Source: Bacteroidia bacterium (GTDB lineage: Bacteria; Bacteroidota; Bacteroidia; UKL13-3). From it: 64,000 nt of DNA. How positions within the stretch are numbered: the first letter of the stretch is position 1; every line of letters begins with the position of its first letter. The notes under the pieces were generated by a model. That model did not search any database. It worked only from the letters and a program-made list of their open reading frames with translations, and was not told the DNA's origin. Both the position numbers and the translations under genes were made by a program. The stretch lies in contig JAGPCK010000005.1 in NCBI GenBank assembly GCA_018058135.1, forward strand, positions 24,576 through 88,575. Reading direction: 5' to 3'. Shown piece after piece: positions 55,630 to 64,000 of the stretch.

Positions 55630-56922
55630 ATGAGCACGAAAAATTTTATAGCAGAACTGAAATGGCGCGGCATGTTGCACGATGTAATGCCGGGTACGGA
55701 GGAAGAACTCAATAAAGGTTTAACCAAAGGATATATAGGCTTTGACCCTACAGCCGATTCGTTGGGTGTGGGCAATCTAGTGCAGGTAATGACCTTGTTG
55801 CATTTTCAGCACTGCGGACATCAGCCCATTGCCCTGATTGGCGGAGCAACCGGCATGGTGGGCGACCCCTCGGGCAAAAGTGCCGAACGCAACCTGCTGG
55901 ATGAAGAAGCCCTGCGTTACAACCAGGAGTGCCAGCAAAAACAACTCGAAAAATTTCTGGATTTTAACTGCGGTGAACGTTCGGCCAAATTGGTTAACAA
56001 CTACGACTGGTTTAAGCAAATAGGTTTTTTGGAATTTATACGCGATGTGGGCAAACACATTACGGTAAATTACATGATGAGCAAAGACAGTGTAAAACGA
56101 AGACTGGAAGGCGAAACCGGCATGTCGTTCACTGAATTTTCTTACCAGTTGGTACAGGGGTATGATTTTTACTACCTGTGGAAACACCAGGGCATTAAAT
56201 TACAAATGGGCGGCAGCGATCAGTGGGGAAACATTGTTACCGGCACTGAACTCATTCGCAGAAAAGCCTCAGGTGAAGCTTTTGCATTAACTACACCACT
56301 CATTAAAAAAGCTGATGGTACTAAATTTGGTAAAACCGAAGGCGGCAATGTGTGGCTGGACCCCAAACGTACTTCACCCTACAAGTTCTACCAGTTTTGG
56401 CTCAATGCCAGTGACGATGATGTGAAAAATTACATCCGCATTTTTACATTGATGAACAAGGAAGATATTGAAGCACTGGAAGCAGAACACAATGCGGCCC
56501 CTCATTTGCGCGCCTTACAAAAAGCCCTGGCAAAAGACATTACTAGCCGCGTTCATTCTTCAACTGATTTTGAAAAAGCGGTGGAAGCCTCTGAAATATT
56601 GTTCGGTAAATCTACTACCGATGCGTTGAAACAACTGGATGAAGCCACTCTGCTCGATGTGTTTGACGGAGTACCGCAACACGAAACCGATAAAAATTTA
56701 TTTACACAACCGTTTAACCTGGTAGAACTGCTTTCAGATAAAACAGGCATTTTCCCTTCACGTGGCGAGGCCCGTAAAATGATTCAAGGCGGTGGAGTGA
56801 GCATCAACAAAATAAAACTAGAAGACCCCGAAGGCAACACATCAGCCGATATGTTACTCAACAATAAATACGTGCTGGTGCAAAAAGGCAAAAAGAATTA
56901 CTACCTCATAAAAGCTGTTTAA
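55630..56922 (+). CDS. tyrS: Tyrosyl-tRNA synthetase
   Basis: 430-residue class I synthetase that charges tRNA-Tyr. The fold is clear from [49 protein letters not shown] and [19 protein letters not shown] (KMSKS equivalent), and a C-terminal S4 domain ([20 protein letters not shown]). The HIGH motif position reads GVGN (SLGVGNLV), without either His. Transcribed divergently from the AcpH-like gene. Confidence 0.96.
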   Translation: MSTKNFIAELKWRGMLHDVMPGTEEELNKGLTKGYIGFDPTADSLGVGNLVQVMTLLHFQHCGHQPIALIGGATGMVGDPSGKSAERNLLDEEALRYNQECQQKQLEKFLDFNCGERSAKLVNNYDWFKQIGFLEFIRDVGKHITVNYMMSKDSVKRRLEGETGMSFTEFSYQLVQGYDFYYLWKHQGIKLQMGGSDQWGNIVTGTELIRRKASGEAFALTTPLIKKADGTKFGKTEGGNVWLDPKRTSPYKFYQFWLNASDDDVKNYIRIFTLMNKEDIEALEAEHNAAPHLRALQKALAKDITSRVHSSTDFEKAVEASEILFGKSTTDALKQLDEATLLDVFDGVPQHETDKNLFTQPFNLVELLSDKTGIFPSRGEARKMIQGGGVSINKIKLEDPEGNTSADMLLNNKYVLVQKGKKNYYLIKAV

Positions 56923-56933
56923 AAGCATACCTT

Positions 56934-57824
56934 ATGTATACCATTAACCCTGCTGATGTAAGTACTGCTGAGCTGCAAGTGTTGCTGCAAAGCGCCATTG
57001 CCCCGCGCCCCATTTGTTTTGCCAGTACTATTGACAAAAACGGTACGCCCAACCTTAGTCCGTTTAGTTTTTTCAATATGTTCAGTACCAATCCGCCAGT
57101 GTTTATTTTTTCACCGGCACGCAGGGTAAGAGATAACACCATCAAACACACGCTCGAAAATGTATACGAAGTACCCGAGGTGGTAATTAACATGGTGAAT
57201 TATGATTTGGTACAACAGTGTTCGCTCTCCAGTACGGAGTACGATAAAGGAGTGGATGAGTTTGTAAAGTCAGGCCTCACTCCTCTTTCTTCTGATCTGG
57301 TTAAACCTTTTCGCGTAAAAGAATCTCCGGTGCAACTGGAGTGTAAAGTGAATCAGGTAATCGAACTGGCACAAACACCCGGTGCAGGTAACCTTATTAT
57401 TTGTGAATTGTTGCGCATGCACGTTAACCCGTCTGTAATGGACGACCGTGGCCGCATTAACCAACAGAAGATTGATTTAGTGGCCCGCCTGGGTGGCGAC
57501 TGGTATTGCCGTGCCTCCGGGCCTGCTTTGTTTGAGGTAGAGAAACCTGTGCGCACCAAAGGCCTGGGAGTTGACCGCATTCCTGAACGCATTCGATACA
57601 GCCGGTATTTAACCGGAAATAACTTGGGGCAATTGGGCAATACAGAACAATTACCGGATACAGACGACATCGAAATTTACAAAAAAATTAACTTAGAACT
57701 GGCTGCTTTGATGATGGAACATTTACCACACGAAGAGTTGGAACAACGCACACATATTCTGGCCAAAAAATACTTAGACGAAGGAAAAGTTACCGAAGCC
57801 TGGAAAATTTTACTGGCGGTTTAA
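56934..57824 (+). CDS. Flavin reductase family protein
   Basis: 296 residues. The N-terminal about 200 residues match the FMN-binding flavin reductase-like domain: 'IAPRPICFASTIDKNGTPNLSPFSFFNMFSTNPP' and 'VINMVNYDLVQQ'. The C-terminal tail (about 215-296) is helical. Probably an FMN-dependent oxidoreductase; partner unknown. 11 nt after tyrS, so likely co-transcribed. Confidence 0.88.
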   Translation: MYTINPADVSTAELQVLLQSAIAPRPICFASTIDKNGTPNLSPFSFFNMFSTNPPVFIFSPARRVRDNTIKHTLENVYEVPEVVINMVNYDLVQQCSLSSTEYDKGVDEFVKSGLTPLSSDLVKPFRVKESPVQLECKVNQVIELAQTPGAGNLIICELLRMHVNPSVMDDRGRINQQKIDLVARLGGDWYCRASGPALFEVEKPVRTKGLGVDRIPERIRYSRYLTGNNLGQLGNTEQLPDTDDIEIYKKINLELAALMMEHLPHEELEQRTHILAKKYLDEGKVTEAWKILLAV

Positions 57825-57925
57825 TCCTAAACTTCTTACCTTTCTTTGGAGAAGTAAAGTCAGTTTCAAAGTATTTGTTTTGTAGAAAAACAATTATGAC
57901 TTTGAGGCAGAAATAATAGATTAAT

Positions 57926-58225
57926 ATGTCAAAGTTAAAAAACATTCACCCCGGTGAAATTCTGGTAGAAGAATTTCTTACTCCCATGAACATTACCGCT
58001 TATCGCTTGAGTAAGGACATTGACATTCCGCAAACCAGAATATCTGAAATAATTAAAGGCAATCGCAGAATCACTGCTGATACAGCTTTACGCTTGTCCA
58101 TGTATTTTGGTAATAGTCCGAAATTCTGGCTCGGACTGCAAGATGACTATGATATTGAAGAAGCAACCAAAGCCGCTAAAGACTCCTTAAAGTCCATTCG
58201 AAAAGTTGAAACAGACGCTGCCTGA
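57926..58225 (+). CDS. higA: HigA-family antitoxin / XRE helix-turn-helix regulator
   Basis: 99 residues with the HigA signature 'HPGEILVEEFL..MNITAYRLSKDIDIPQTRISEIIKGNRRITADTALRLSMYFG...FWLGLQ'. HigA represses its own operon and neutralises the RNase toxin HigB, which is normally encoded just upstream. The 101 nt before this gene contain no HigB frame, and no toxin follows it. Confidence 0.9.
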   Translation: MSKLKNIHPGEILVEEFLTPMNITAYRLSKDIDIPQTRISEIIKGNRRITADTALRLSMYFGNSPKFWLGLQDDYDIEEATKAAKDSLKSIRKVETDAA

Positions 58226-58228
58226 TTC

Positions 58229-59455
58229 CTACAAATGTGCCGCAATCAGCAAATCAATGTCCTTATCGGGAATATGTAAACGCTGCCCGATGTTGCGGTT
58301 GGTGAGGTTGCCTTTGTAAATGTACACCCCGTTGCGCAGGCCGGCTTTATCCCAAATATAATTCTGAAACCCGCCCTCGTCAGCTATGCCCAACAATACG
58401 GGAGTTAAAATATTACTCAACGCATAACTTGCCGTACGTGCCACACGCGATGGAATATTGGGCACGCAATAATGAATCACATCGTGCTTGGTAAATATCG
58501 GATTGGTGTGGTTGGTTAACTCCGAAGTTTCAAAACATCCTCCTTGGTCAATGCTCACATCAATTATTACTGAACCCGCTTTCATTTTCATCACCATCTG
58601 TTCCGTAACCACACTGGGTGAACGACCATCATCACTGCGCAATGCTCCTACGGCCACATCAGCATTGTGCAATGCTTTTTCCAGAATTTTAGGATGCAGC
58701 AATGAGGTAGAAACACGGGCGCCCACATTGGTTTGTAACCTGCGCAGCTTGTTGGTTGATTTATCAAATACTTTTACGGAGGCACCTAAACCTAAAGCAG
58801 CCATAGCCGCAAATTCGCCCACGGTACCTGCTCCTATTATCACTACTTCTGATGGTGGTATGCCCGTTACCCCACCCAGCATTTCTCCTTTGCCACCGTT
58901 GGCACTGCTCAAATATTCAGAGGCAATAAGTATGGAAGTGGTGCCGGCAATTTCACTCATGGAGCGCACAATGGGAATAGTGAAGGCATCATCGCGCATG
59001 TATTCAAAGGCCACTGCGGTCACTTTTTTCTGCATCAAACATTTGATGTAGGTATCGCGCAAAGTGGTTTGCTGAATGGCCGAAAAAATCAATTGTTCCG
59101 GACGCATCAGTTTTATTTCCTCTTCTGTTGGCGGATCAACTTTTACAATAATGTCTGACTTATATACATCGGTTACACTGTAGGCAATTTTAGCTCCTGC
59201 TTCAGAATACTCACTATCGGTAAAATGTGCCGCCTCTCCTGCTTTGGTTTCCAGGGTTACCTCGTGCCCGTTGCTCACCAGCAATTGTACTGACGAGGGT
59301 GTGAGTGCTACCCGCTTTTCTTCGTAGGTAATTTCTTTGGGTACACCAATGTGTAAACTTTTGTTGCTTTTATTTATTTCAAGTAAAGCCTCCTGAGGTT
59401 GCATGGACGCTTTTTTGGCCAGTTCTTTAAATCCGGCTCTTTTTGAATCTGCCAT
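58229..59455 (-). CDS. Alanine dehydrogenase-like NAD-binding protein
   Basis: 408 residues of the alanine dehydrogenase/transhydrogenase family with an about 33-residue N-terminal extension. The substrate region has GVPKEITYEEKRVALTP and K105 (VKV), the NAD-binding motif is VIIGAGTVGEFAA, and IDVSIDQGGCFE carries the conserved Asp. The position of the catalytic His of classical alanine dehydrogenase (YLHLA) is Gln128 here (AIQQT). It may not oxidise alanine. Convergent with higA (3-nt gap). Confidence 0.85.
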   Translation of the reverse strand: MADSKRAGFKELAKKASMQPQEALLEINKSNKSLHIGVPKEITYEEKRVALTPSSVQLLVSNGHEVTLETKAGEAAHFTDSEYSEAGAKIAYSVTDVYKSDIIVKVDPPTEEEIKLMRPEQLIFSAIQQTTLRDTYIKCLMQKKVTAVAFEYMRDDAFTIPIVRSMSEIAGTTSILIASEYLSSANGGKGEMLGGVTGIPPSEVVIIGAGTVGEFAAMAALGLGASVKVFDKSTNKLRRLQTNVGARVSTSLLHPKILEKALHNADVAVGALRSDDGRSPSVVTEQMVMKMKAGSVIIDVSIDQGGCFETSELTNHTNPIFTKHDVIHYCVPNIPSRVARTASYALSNILTPVLLGIADEGGFQNYIWDKAGLRNGVYIYKGNLTNRNIGQRLHIPDKDIDLLIAAHL

Positions 59456-59510
59456 TGAGATGTGTGGTAATTACAGCATAAAAATAACACCTTTTCGCCA
59501 CTCTGCAAAA

Positions 59511-59939
59511 TCACAGGCATTTTTTCCACTCCAGGTGGCGTGTACCGTCAGCAGTCAAACTCAAGTGAACCTCCAACCGAGGCAAGGGCAAAAGCGGCTC
59601 AATCAGTTCCGGCCACTCGACCAGACAGGGATGTCCGCTGTAGAAATATTCTTCATAGCCCATGTCATACACCTCTTCCAAATCTTTGATGCGGTAGAAA
59701 TCAAAATGGTAAATAACACCTCCGTTCGGCAAAGCATATTCGTTCACCAAGGAGAAGGTGGGGCTGGAAACATGGTCGGTACTGCCCGCTGCACGCAACA
59801 CTTCTTTAATCAGTGTAGTTTTGCCCGCTCCCATGGGGCCGTAAAAAGCCACAAAGGTTTCTTCCCTCAGCAAAGCAGCCAGTTGTTGAGCCACCTGTGG
59901 TAACTGCTCAAGTGTTATGTTCGGAAAAGACGCGTTCAT
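59511..59939 (-). CDS. tsaE: tRNA threonylcarbamoyladenosine biosynthesis ATPase TsaE
   Basis: 142 residues from the ATG at 59939. Small P-loop ATPase that assists TsaB/TsaD in making t6A37 on tRNAs. Walker A GPMGAGKTT, then SSPTFSLVNEY and YHFDFYRIKD, as in all TsaE. Length normal. Confidence 0.95.
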   Translation of the reverse strand: MNASFPNITLEQLPQVAQQLAALLREETFVAFYGPMGAGKTTLIKEVLRAAGSTDHVSSPTFSLVNEYALPNGGVIYHFDFYRIKDLEEVYDMGYEEYFYSGHPCLVEWPELIEPLLPLPRLEVHLSLTADGTRHLEWKKCL

Positions 59940-59950
59940 ACTTGTGGCTG

Positions 59951-59958
59951 CAAAAATA
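59951..59958 (-). promoter_or_regulatory. -7 promoter box for tsaE
   Basis: Minus strand reads TATTTTTG (TAnnTTTG), 11 nt before the tsaE ATG. No clear -33 TTG. Confidence 0.45.
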
Positions 59959-60127
59959 ATTTTAAATACGGAATGCTTCCCACAGAATTTTACAGGCCAA
60001 TAACTCACTTTAGCCGGCACAACTCATTCGCCTCCCATCGAAAGAATCGGTTGTTCTGTCGGTTACTCTTGTTAGTTTTTAAGGTTCATTCTACTTTTAT
60101 TCCCAGTTAACGCAGATATTGCACACC

Positions 60128-62161
60128 ATGAAATACAGATTCCTACTTTTTTCACTGTTGCTGGGCCACTTGGTATCAGCCCAAACTACCATACGCACCA
60201 ATTTTGCTCCTGAACCTGAACACAGCGATGTGTCACGACTGGTGGGACAAATTCTCAGCTCGGGCCATTACCAGCCTGCTGCACTCAATGATGATTTCTC
60301 AGCCAAGGTATTTGACAATTACCTCAAAGACTTAGACTACAGCCGCTCCTATTTTCTGGCTGCTGATGTGGCTGAATTTAATTTTTACCGCTCTTTGGTA
60401 GATGATGCCATTCAAAGCGGAAACGTGGAGTTTGCTTTTACCATGTACAACCGTTTTCTGCAACGCATCAACAACCGCATTCAATACACCTACAAAATTC
60501 TGAACGGTGATTCCATCAACTTCAACACACCCGATTCATTTCAGGTAAAACGTGAAGAAGCCCCCTGGTGCAAAGACGAAAAAGAACTGGATAACCTGTG
60601 GGACAAAAAAATTAAATACGAACTGGTGGGGCTTAAAGCCTCGGGCAAAAACTGGAAAGACATGACGGATGTTATTCGCAAGCGTTATGAAAACCTCGAA
60701 AAACAACTGGTTAAAACTCAAAGCGAAGACATTTACAGCTACTTCATGAATGCCGTAACGGAAACCGTTGACCCGCATACCAACTACTTCTCTCCTAAAC
60801 AAGGCGATGATTTTAAAATCAATACTTCGCAGGCGTTGGAAGGTATTGGAGCCACATTGCAAACTGAAAACGATTACACCAAAATTCGTGAGCTGGTAAA
60901 AGGCGGCCCGGCTGAACGCAGCAAGTTGCTTAAAGTGGGCGACCGCATTGTGTCGGTTGGTCAGGGTAAAGACGGTGAAATGCTGGATATAGTAGGCTGG
61001 CGCATTGACGATGTGGTGAGCAAAATTCGCGGACCAAAAGGCAGCATTGTACGTTTAGGTATATTGGGTGCTGATGAGCCTTCCAACGCTGCACCTCACA
61101 TTATTCAACTGGAGCGTGATAAAATTAAACTGGAAGACCAAACTGCTAAAGGTGAAATTCAGAAAATAAAAAATAAAGGCAAAGAATACAAAGTAGCGGT
61201 AATCACCCTTCCCTCCTTTTACTATGATTTTGCCGGTGCACAAAAAGGCGAAAAAAACTTTAGCAGCACCACACGTGATGTACGCAGACTGATTGAAAAT
61301 TTTAAAGCTGATACCATTGATGCCGTTGTGCTCGACCTGCGCAACAATGGCGGAGGCTCATTGCTGGAAGCCATCAACCTCACCGGCTTGTTTATTAAAA
61401 GCGGTCCGGTAGTACAAGTGCGCAACAGTGACGGCAGCATAAAAGTGGAACAGGATTATGATAACTCCGTAACCTGGAGCGGCCCGCTGGCTGTGCTGGT
61501 GAACCGTTTCAGTGCATCGGCTTCTGAAATTTTAGCCGGAGCCATACAAGATTACAAACGCGGAATTATCATTGGTGAAAATACGTTTGGTAAAGGCACT
61601 GTACAAAATGTAATTGACCTGGGCCAATACATTGCCCTGCCTAATGGCAGACGTGTGGGACAGGTAAAATTAACTCTCGCTAAATTTTACCGCATCAACG
61701 GCAGCAGCACCCAGTTAAAAGGTGTGAAACCCGATATTGAATTCCCCAGTATTTATGCTGATAAAGAATACGGAGAAGAAGCCAGTAAATATGCCATGGC
61801 CTGGGATCAGATTAACACCAGCCGCTTTGAACCCGTAGGTATGAAAGATAACGTTACCCTTGCTTTGTACAACCTGCACAAAGCCCGCATGAAAAGCAAT
61901 ACCGAATACAATTACCTGCTGGATGATGTGGTGGGTTACCGTGCTTACCGTTTGCGGGAGTACGCTACCCTCAACTTAGAGCAACTCAAAAAAGAACAGG
62001 ACGAACAAACCAAAAAAAATAAGGAGCGCGAAGAAGCCCGCAAAAAACTACTCAACAACCCCAAAGATGAGCAGGAAAAGTATGACCTCATTTTGCGCGA
62101 AAGTGAACAGATACTGGTTGACTTTATCGTATTGGGCGGAGATAAATTAACTTCTAAATAA
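60128..62161 (+). CDS. prc: Tail-specific (carboxy-terminal processing) protease
   Basis: 677 residues from the ATG at 60128. Exported (signal peptide to VSAQ). An N-terminal TSP domain (about 30-215), a PDZ domain (about 225-320, with VSVGQGKDGEM) and the S41 protease core: FSASASE (catalytic Ser region, 461-467) and GENTFGKG (K489). A C-terminal DUF3340-like helical region is Lys/Glu-rich. Degrades or trims periplasmic proteins from the C-terminus. Just upstream of the M13 peptidase (19-nt gap). Confidence 0.95.
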   Translation: MKYRFLLFSLLLGHLVSAQTTIRTNFAPEPEHSDVSRLVGQILSSGHYQPAALNDDFSAKVFDNYLKDLDYSRSYFLAADVAEFNFYRSLVDDAIQSGNVEFAFTMYNRFLQRINNRIQYTYKILNGDSINFNTPDSFQVKREEAPWCKDEKELDNLWDKKIKYELVGLKASGKNWKDMTDVIRKRYENLEKQLVKTQSEDIYSYFMNAVTETVDPHTNYFSPKQGDDFKINTSQALEGIGATLQTENDYTKIRELVKGGPAERSKLLKVGDRIVSVGQGKDGEMLDIVGWRIDDVVSKIRGPKGSIVRLGILGADEPSNAAPHIIQLERDKIKLEDQTAKGEIQKIKNKGKEYKVAVITLPSFYYDFAGAQKGEKNFSSTTRDVRRLIENFKADTIDAVVLDLRNNGGGSLLEAINLTGLFIKSGPVVQVRNSDGSIKVEQDYDNSVTWSGPLAVLVNRFSASASEILAGAIQDYKRGIIIGENTFGKGTVQNVIDLGQYIALPNGRRVGQVKLTLAKFYRINGSSTQLKGVKPDIEFPSIYADKEYGEEASKYAMAWDQINTSRFEPVGMKDNVTLALYNLHKARMKSNTEYNYLLDDVVGYRAYRLREYATLNLEQLKKEQDEQTKKNKEREEARKKLLNNPKDEQEKYDLILRESEQILVDFIVLGGDKLTSK

Positions 62162-62180
62162 CGAGAACAATTTAATGCTT

Positions 62181-64000
62181 ATGAAAAAGACATACATACT
62201 TTTAGCAGCAACAACCATTGCTGTATCATCGGCCTTTGTGATGAAGGTGATGCTTAAAGGTCCCGACCAAAACTCCATGGATAAAAAAGCTGACCCACGT
62301 CAGGATTTTTACCAATATGCCAATGGTAACTGGGTTAAAAGCAATCCTGTTCCGGCCAGTGAAAGCCGCTGGACCAGTTTTAATATTGTGGCCGAGCGCA
62401 ACAACGATATGCTGCGCAAAATTCTGGAAGATGCCGCGGCTGATATGAGCGCACCTTACGGCTCAGCCCGCCAGCGTGTAGGCGATTTGTACCGCTGCAT
62501 TATGGACACCGTTCGTTTGGATAAAGACGGTTACCTCCCCATTAAACCTTTGTTGCAGGAAGTAGATGCCATTGCCAATTATGAAGACATCATTAAAAAC
62601 GTGGCCAAGCAACACCGAACAGGCATGGACCCTTTGTTTGGTTTTGGAGTGAGCCCCGATGTGCGCAACAGTGAAGTATATGCTGTGTATGCCAGCCAAA
62701 GTGGTCTTGGTTTGCCTGATCGTGATTACTACACCAAAGAAGATGAGAAGTCGCAGCAAATTCGTACTGATTATGTAAAACATATCATGCGCATGTTTGA
62801 ACTCATTGGCTACAATAAAGCAGAAGCCAACTCAGCCGCGTTAAAAATTATGGATTTTGAAACCCGCCTGGCTAAAGTTTCCATGACCCGTGTAGAACGC
62901 AGAGACATTGAAAAACAATACAACAAAAAATCACTGGCCGAGTTGCAAAAACTCACGCCCATGTTCAGTTGGGAAACTTACTTTACTGCCACCGGATTAA
63001 AACAAAAAAAGTTCGACAGCGTAATTGTAATGCAGCCTAAATTTATGGAACAGGTGAGCCTGTGCTTTACTGATTTTCCGTTAAGCGCCTGGAAAGCCTA
63101 CCTTAAATGGAACATACTCAACACCACTGCCGGCATGCTGAGCAGCGATTTGGAAAAACAAAATTTTGCCTTTTACAGCACCACCCTTAGCGGACAAAAA
63201 GAACAGAAGCCCCGCTGGAAACGTGCCATTGGTACCGTTAATGGTTTTATTGGCGAACTGGCCGCACAGGAATATGTGAAGGTAGCTTTTAGCCCTGAGT
63301 CAAAACAACGCGTGAACGAGATGGTGAACAACCTGATGGCCGTGTACAAAAAACGGTTGGAAAATGTAGACTGGATGAGTGCAGAAACACGCCAACGTGC
63401 GTTGGAAAAACTGGCTACCATGGGCCGTAAATTGGGCTACCCGGATAAGTGGGAAGAGTACAAAGGACTGGAAATTAAAAACGACAGTTACGTAAACAAC
63501 TTTATGCGCACCAGCGAGTGGCAGTACAACGATAACATCAACAAACTGGGCACTCCTATTGACCGCGCCAAGTGGGGCATGTTACCGCAAACCGTTAATG
63601 CGTATTACACTCCCCTGTTAAACGAGATTGTGTTCCCTGCGGCTATTTTACAACCACCTTTCTTTAATGCCGAAGCGGATGATGCCGTTAACTACGGAAG
63701 CATGGGCGCTGTAATAGGCCATGAAATTTCACACGGCTTTGATGATAAAGGCAGCAAGTTTGATGCAAAAGGAAACCTCAATAACTGGTGGACCGCTGAG
63801 GACCGCACCAAGTTTGAAGCGAAAACCAAAATACTCGTAAACCAGTTCAATAAGTTTAAAGTGGGCGACAGCCTGTATGTAAACGGTGAACTTACCTTAG
63901 GTGAAAACATTGCCGACCTGGCCGGCCTCTCGGTAGCTTACGAGGCGTACTTACTTTCACTGGAAGGCAAGCCCAAAGAAAACATTGACGGCCTCTCGCC
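62181..64000 (+). CDS. M13 family (PepO/neprilysin-like) metallopeptidase, partial
   Basis: Open frame from the ATG at 62181 (ATG at 62175 also in frame) to the right edge, about 606 codons, so the C-terminus is outside. Signal peptide or anchor (about 1-24), then the M13 opening 'DKKADPRQDFYQYANGNWVKSNP'. The zinc site is H514-E515...H518 (HEISHGFDD) and E575/D579 (GENIADLAG). Secreted or periplasmic endopeptidase acting on peptides. Follows the tail-specific protease closely. Confidence 0.95.
   Translation, partial: MKKTYILLAATTIAVSSAFVMKVMLKGPDQNSMDKKADPRQDFYQYANGNWVKSNPVPASESRWTSFNIVAERNNDMLRKILEDAAADMSAPYGSARQRVGDLYRCIMDTVRLDKDGYLPIKPLLQEVDAIANYEDIIKNVAKQHRTGMDPLFGFGVSPDVRNSEVYAVYASQSGLGLPDRDYYTKEDEKSQQIRTDYVKHIMRMFELIGYNKAEANSAALKIMDFETRLAKVSMTRVERRDIEKQYNKKSLAELQKLTPMFSWETYFTATGLKQKKFDSVIVMQPKFMEQVSLCFTDFPLSAWKAYLKWNILNTTAGMLSSDLEKQNFAFYSTTLSGQKEQKPRWKRAIGTVNGFIGELAAQEYVKVAFSPESKQRVNEMVNNLMAVYKKRLENVDWMSAETRQRALEKLATMGRKLGYPDKWEEYKGLEIKNDSYVNNFMRTSEWQYNDNINKLGTPIDRAKWGMLPQTVNAYYTPLLNEIVFPAAILQPPFFNAEADDAVNYGSMGAVIGHEISHGFDDKGSKFDAKGNLNNWWTAEDRTKFEAKTKILVNQFNKFKVGDSLYVNGELTLGENIADLAGLSVAYEAYLLSLEGKPKENIDGLS

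Noticed and set aside
57825..57925. Possible HigB toxin remnant before higA
   Set aside because: The 101 nt show no open frame or HigB-like sequence.
59940..60020. 27-residue N-terminal extension of tsaE
   Set aside because: TsaE proteins start at the later ATG and a -7 box sits within the extension.

Overview
The window is ordinary chromosomal DNA of a member of the phylum Bacteroidota. Evidence is the type IX secretion (T9SS) C-terminal sorting domains on several exported proteins, PorV/PorQ-like and 'putative porin' outer-membrane barrels, a DUF3098 gene beside ftsX, a leucyl-tRNA synthetase with the Bacteroidota-type insertions, and TAnnTTTG (-7) promoter boxes in front of many genes. 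The order cannot be fixed from this sequence. I see no tRNA, rRNA, CRISPR array, prophage, integrase or transposase gene. GC is roughly 40-45 percent, with a few AT-rich islands.

Layout. 1-3036: 5' part of a large secreted SBBP/Ig-like repeat protein that runs off the left edge. 3136-7750: a tight minus-strand cluster for cell envelope, division and housekeeping (ftsX, DUF3098, uppP, truB, ribF, LysM-M23 peptidase). 7894-13549: leuS and the membrane pyrophosphatase hppA, convergent, separated by a repeat cluster and a strong two-way terminator. 13705-17987: PorV/PorQ-like barrel, helix-hairpin-helix barrel protein and an alpha-oxoamine synthase. 18312-22001: a 1229-residue T9SS protein with internal repeats and a perfect 17-bp inverted repeat over its start codon. 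22075-28990: DUF1569, radical SAM/B12 and flavoprotein genes, then a minus-strand unit of ECF sigma factor, anti-sigma-like protein and outer-membrane barrel. 28994-31750: a DUF3352-like membrane-anchored protein. 31832-35237: DUF423, SixA-like phosphatase and priA in one overlapping operon. 35241-42677: PPTase, WD40, dcd, TPR, zinc-ribbon coiled coil, Nif3-like, lpxK and purine nucleoside phosphorylase. 42688-49936: an AT-rich lipoprotein, three T9SS cargo proteins, a SET-domain protein and a porin. 50148-51518: a tandem duplication of a small exported-protein gene with a 100-bp palindromic element. 51500-60000: 'asparagine synthetase B'-type exported protein, metF, PorV-like, AcpH-like, tyrS, flavin reductase, orphan HigA, alanine dehydrogenase-like protein and tsaE. 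60128-64000: tail-specific protease and an M13 metallopeptidase cut by the right edge.

Working together: ftsX, uppP and the LysM-M23 hydrolase form a peptidoglycan/division group. The PorV-like barrels may serve export of the T9SS cargo found through the window. The sigma/anti-sigma/barrel unit looks like a self-contained envelope-sensing module. I found no clear new multi-gene system. The best leads are local: a Cys/His-rich tail on the pyrophosphatase; a tandem duplication that carries a fossil of its neighbour's 3' end and a conserved palindromic element; start codons buried in inverted repeats or a terminator-like hairpin; very short-leader promoters; and catalytic-motif changes in tyrS and the alanine dehydrogenase-like protein.
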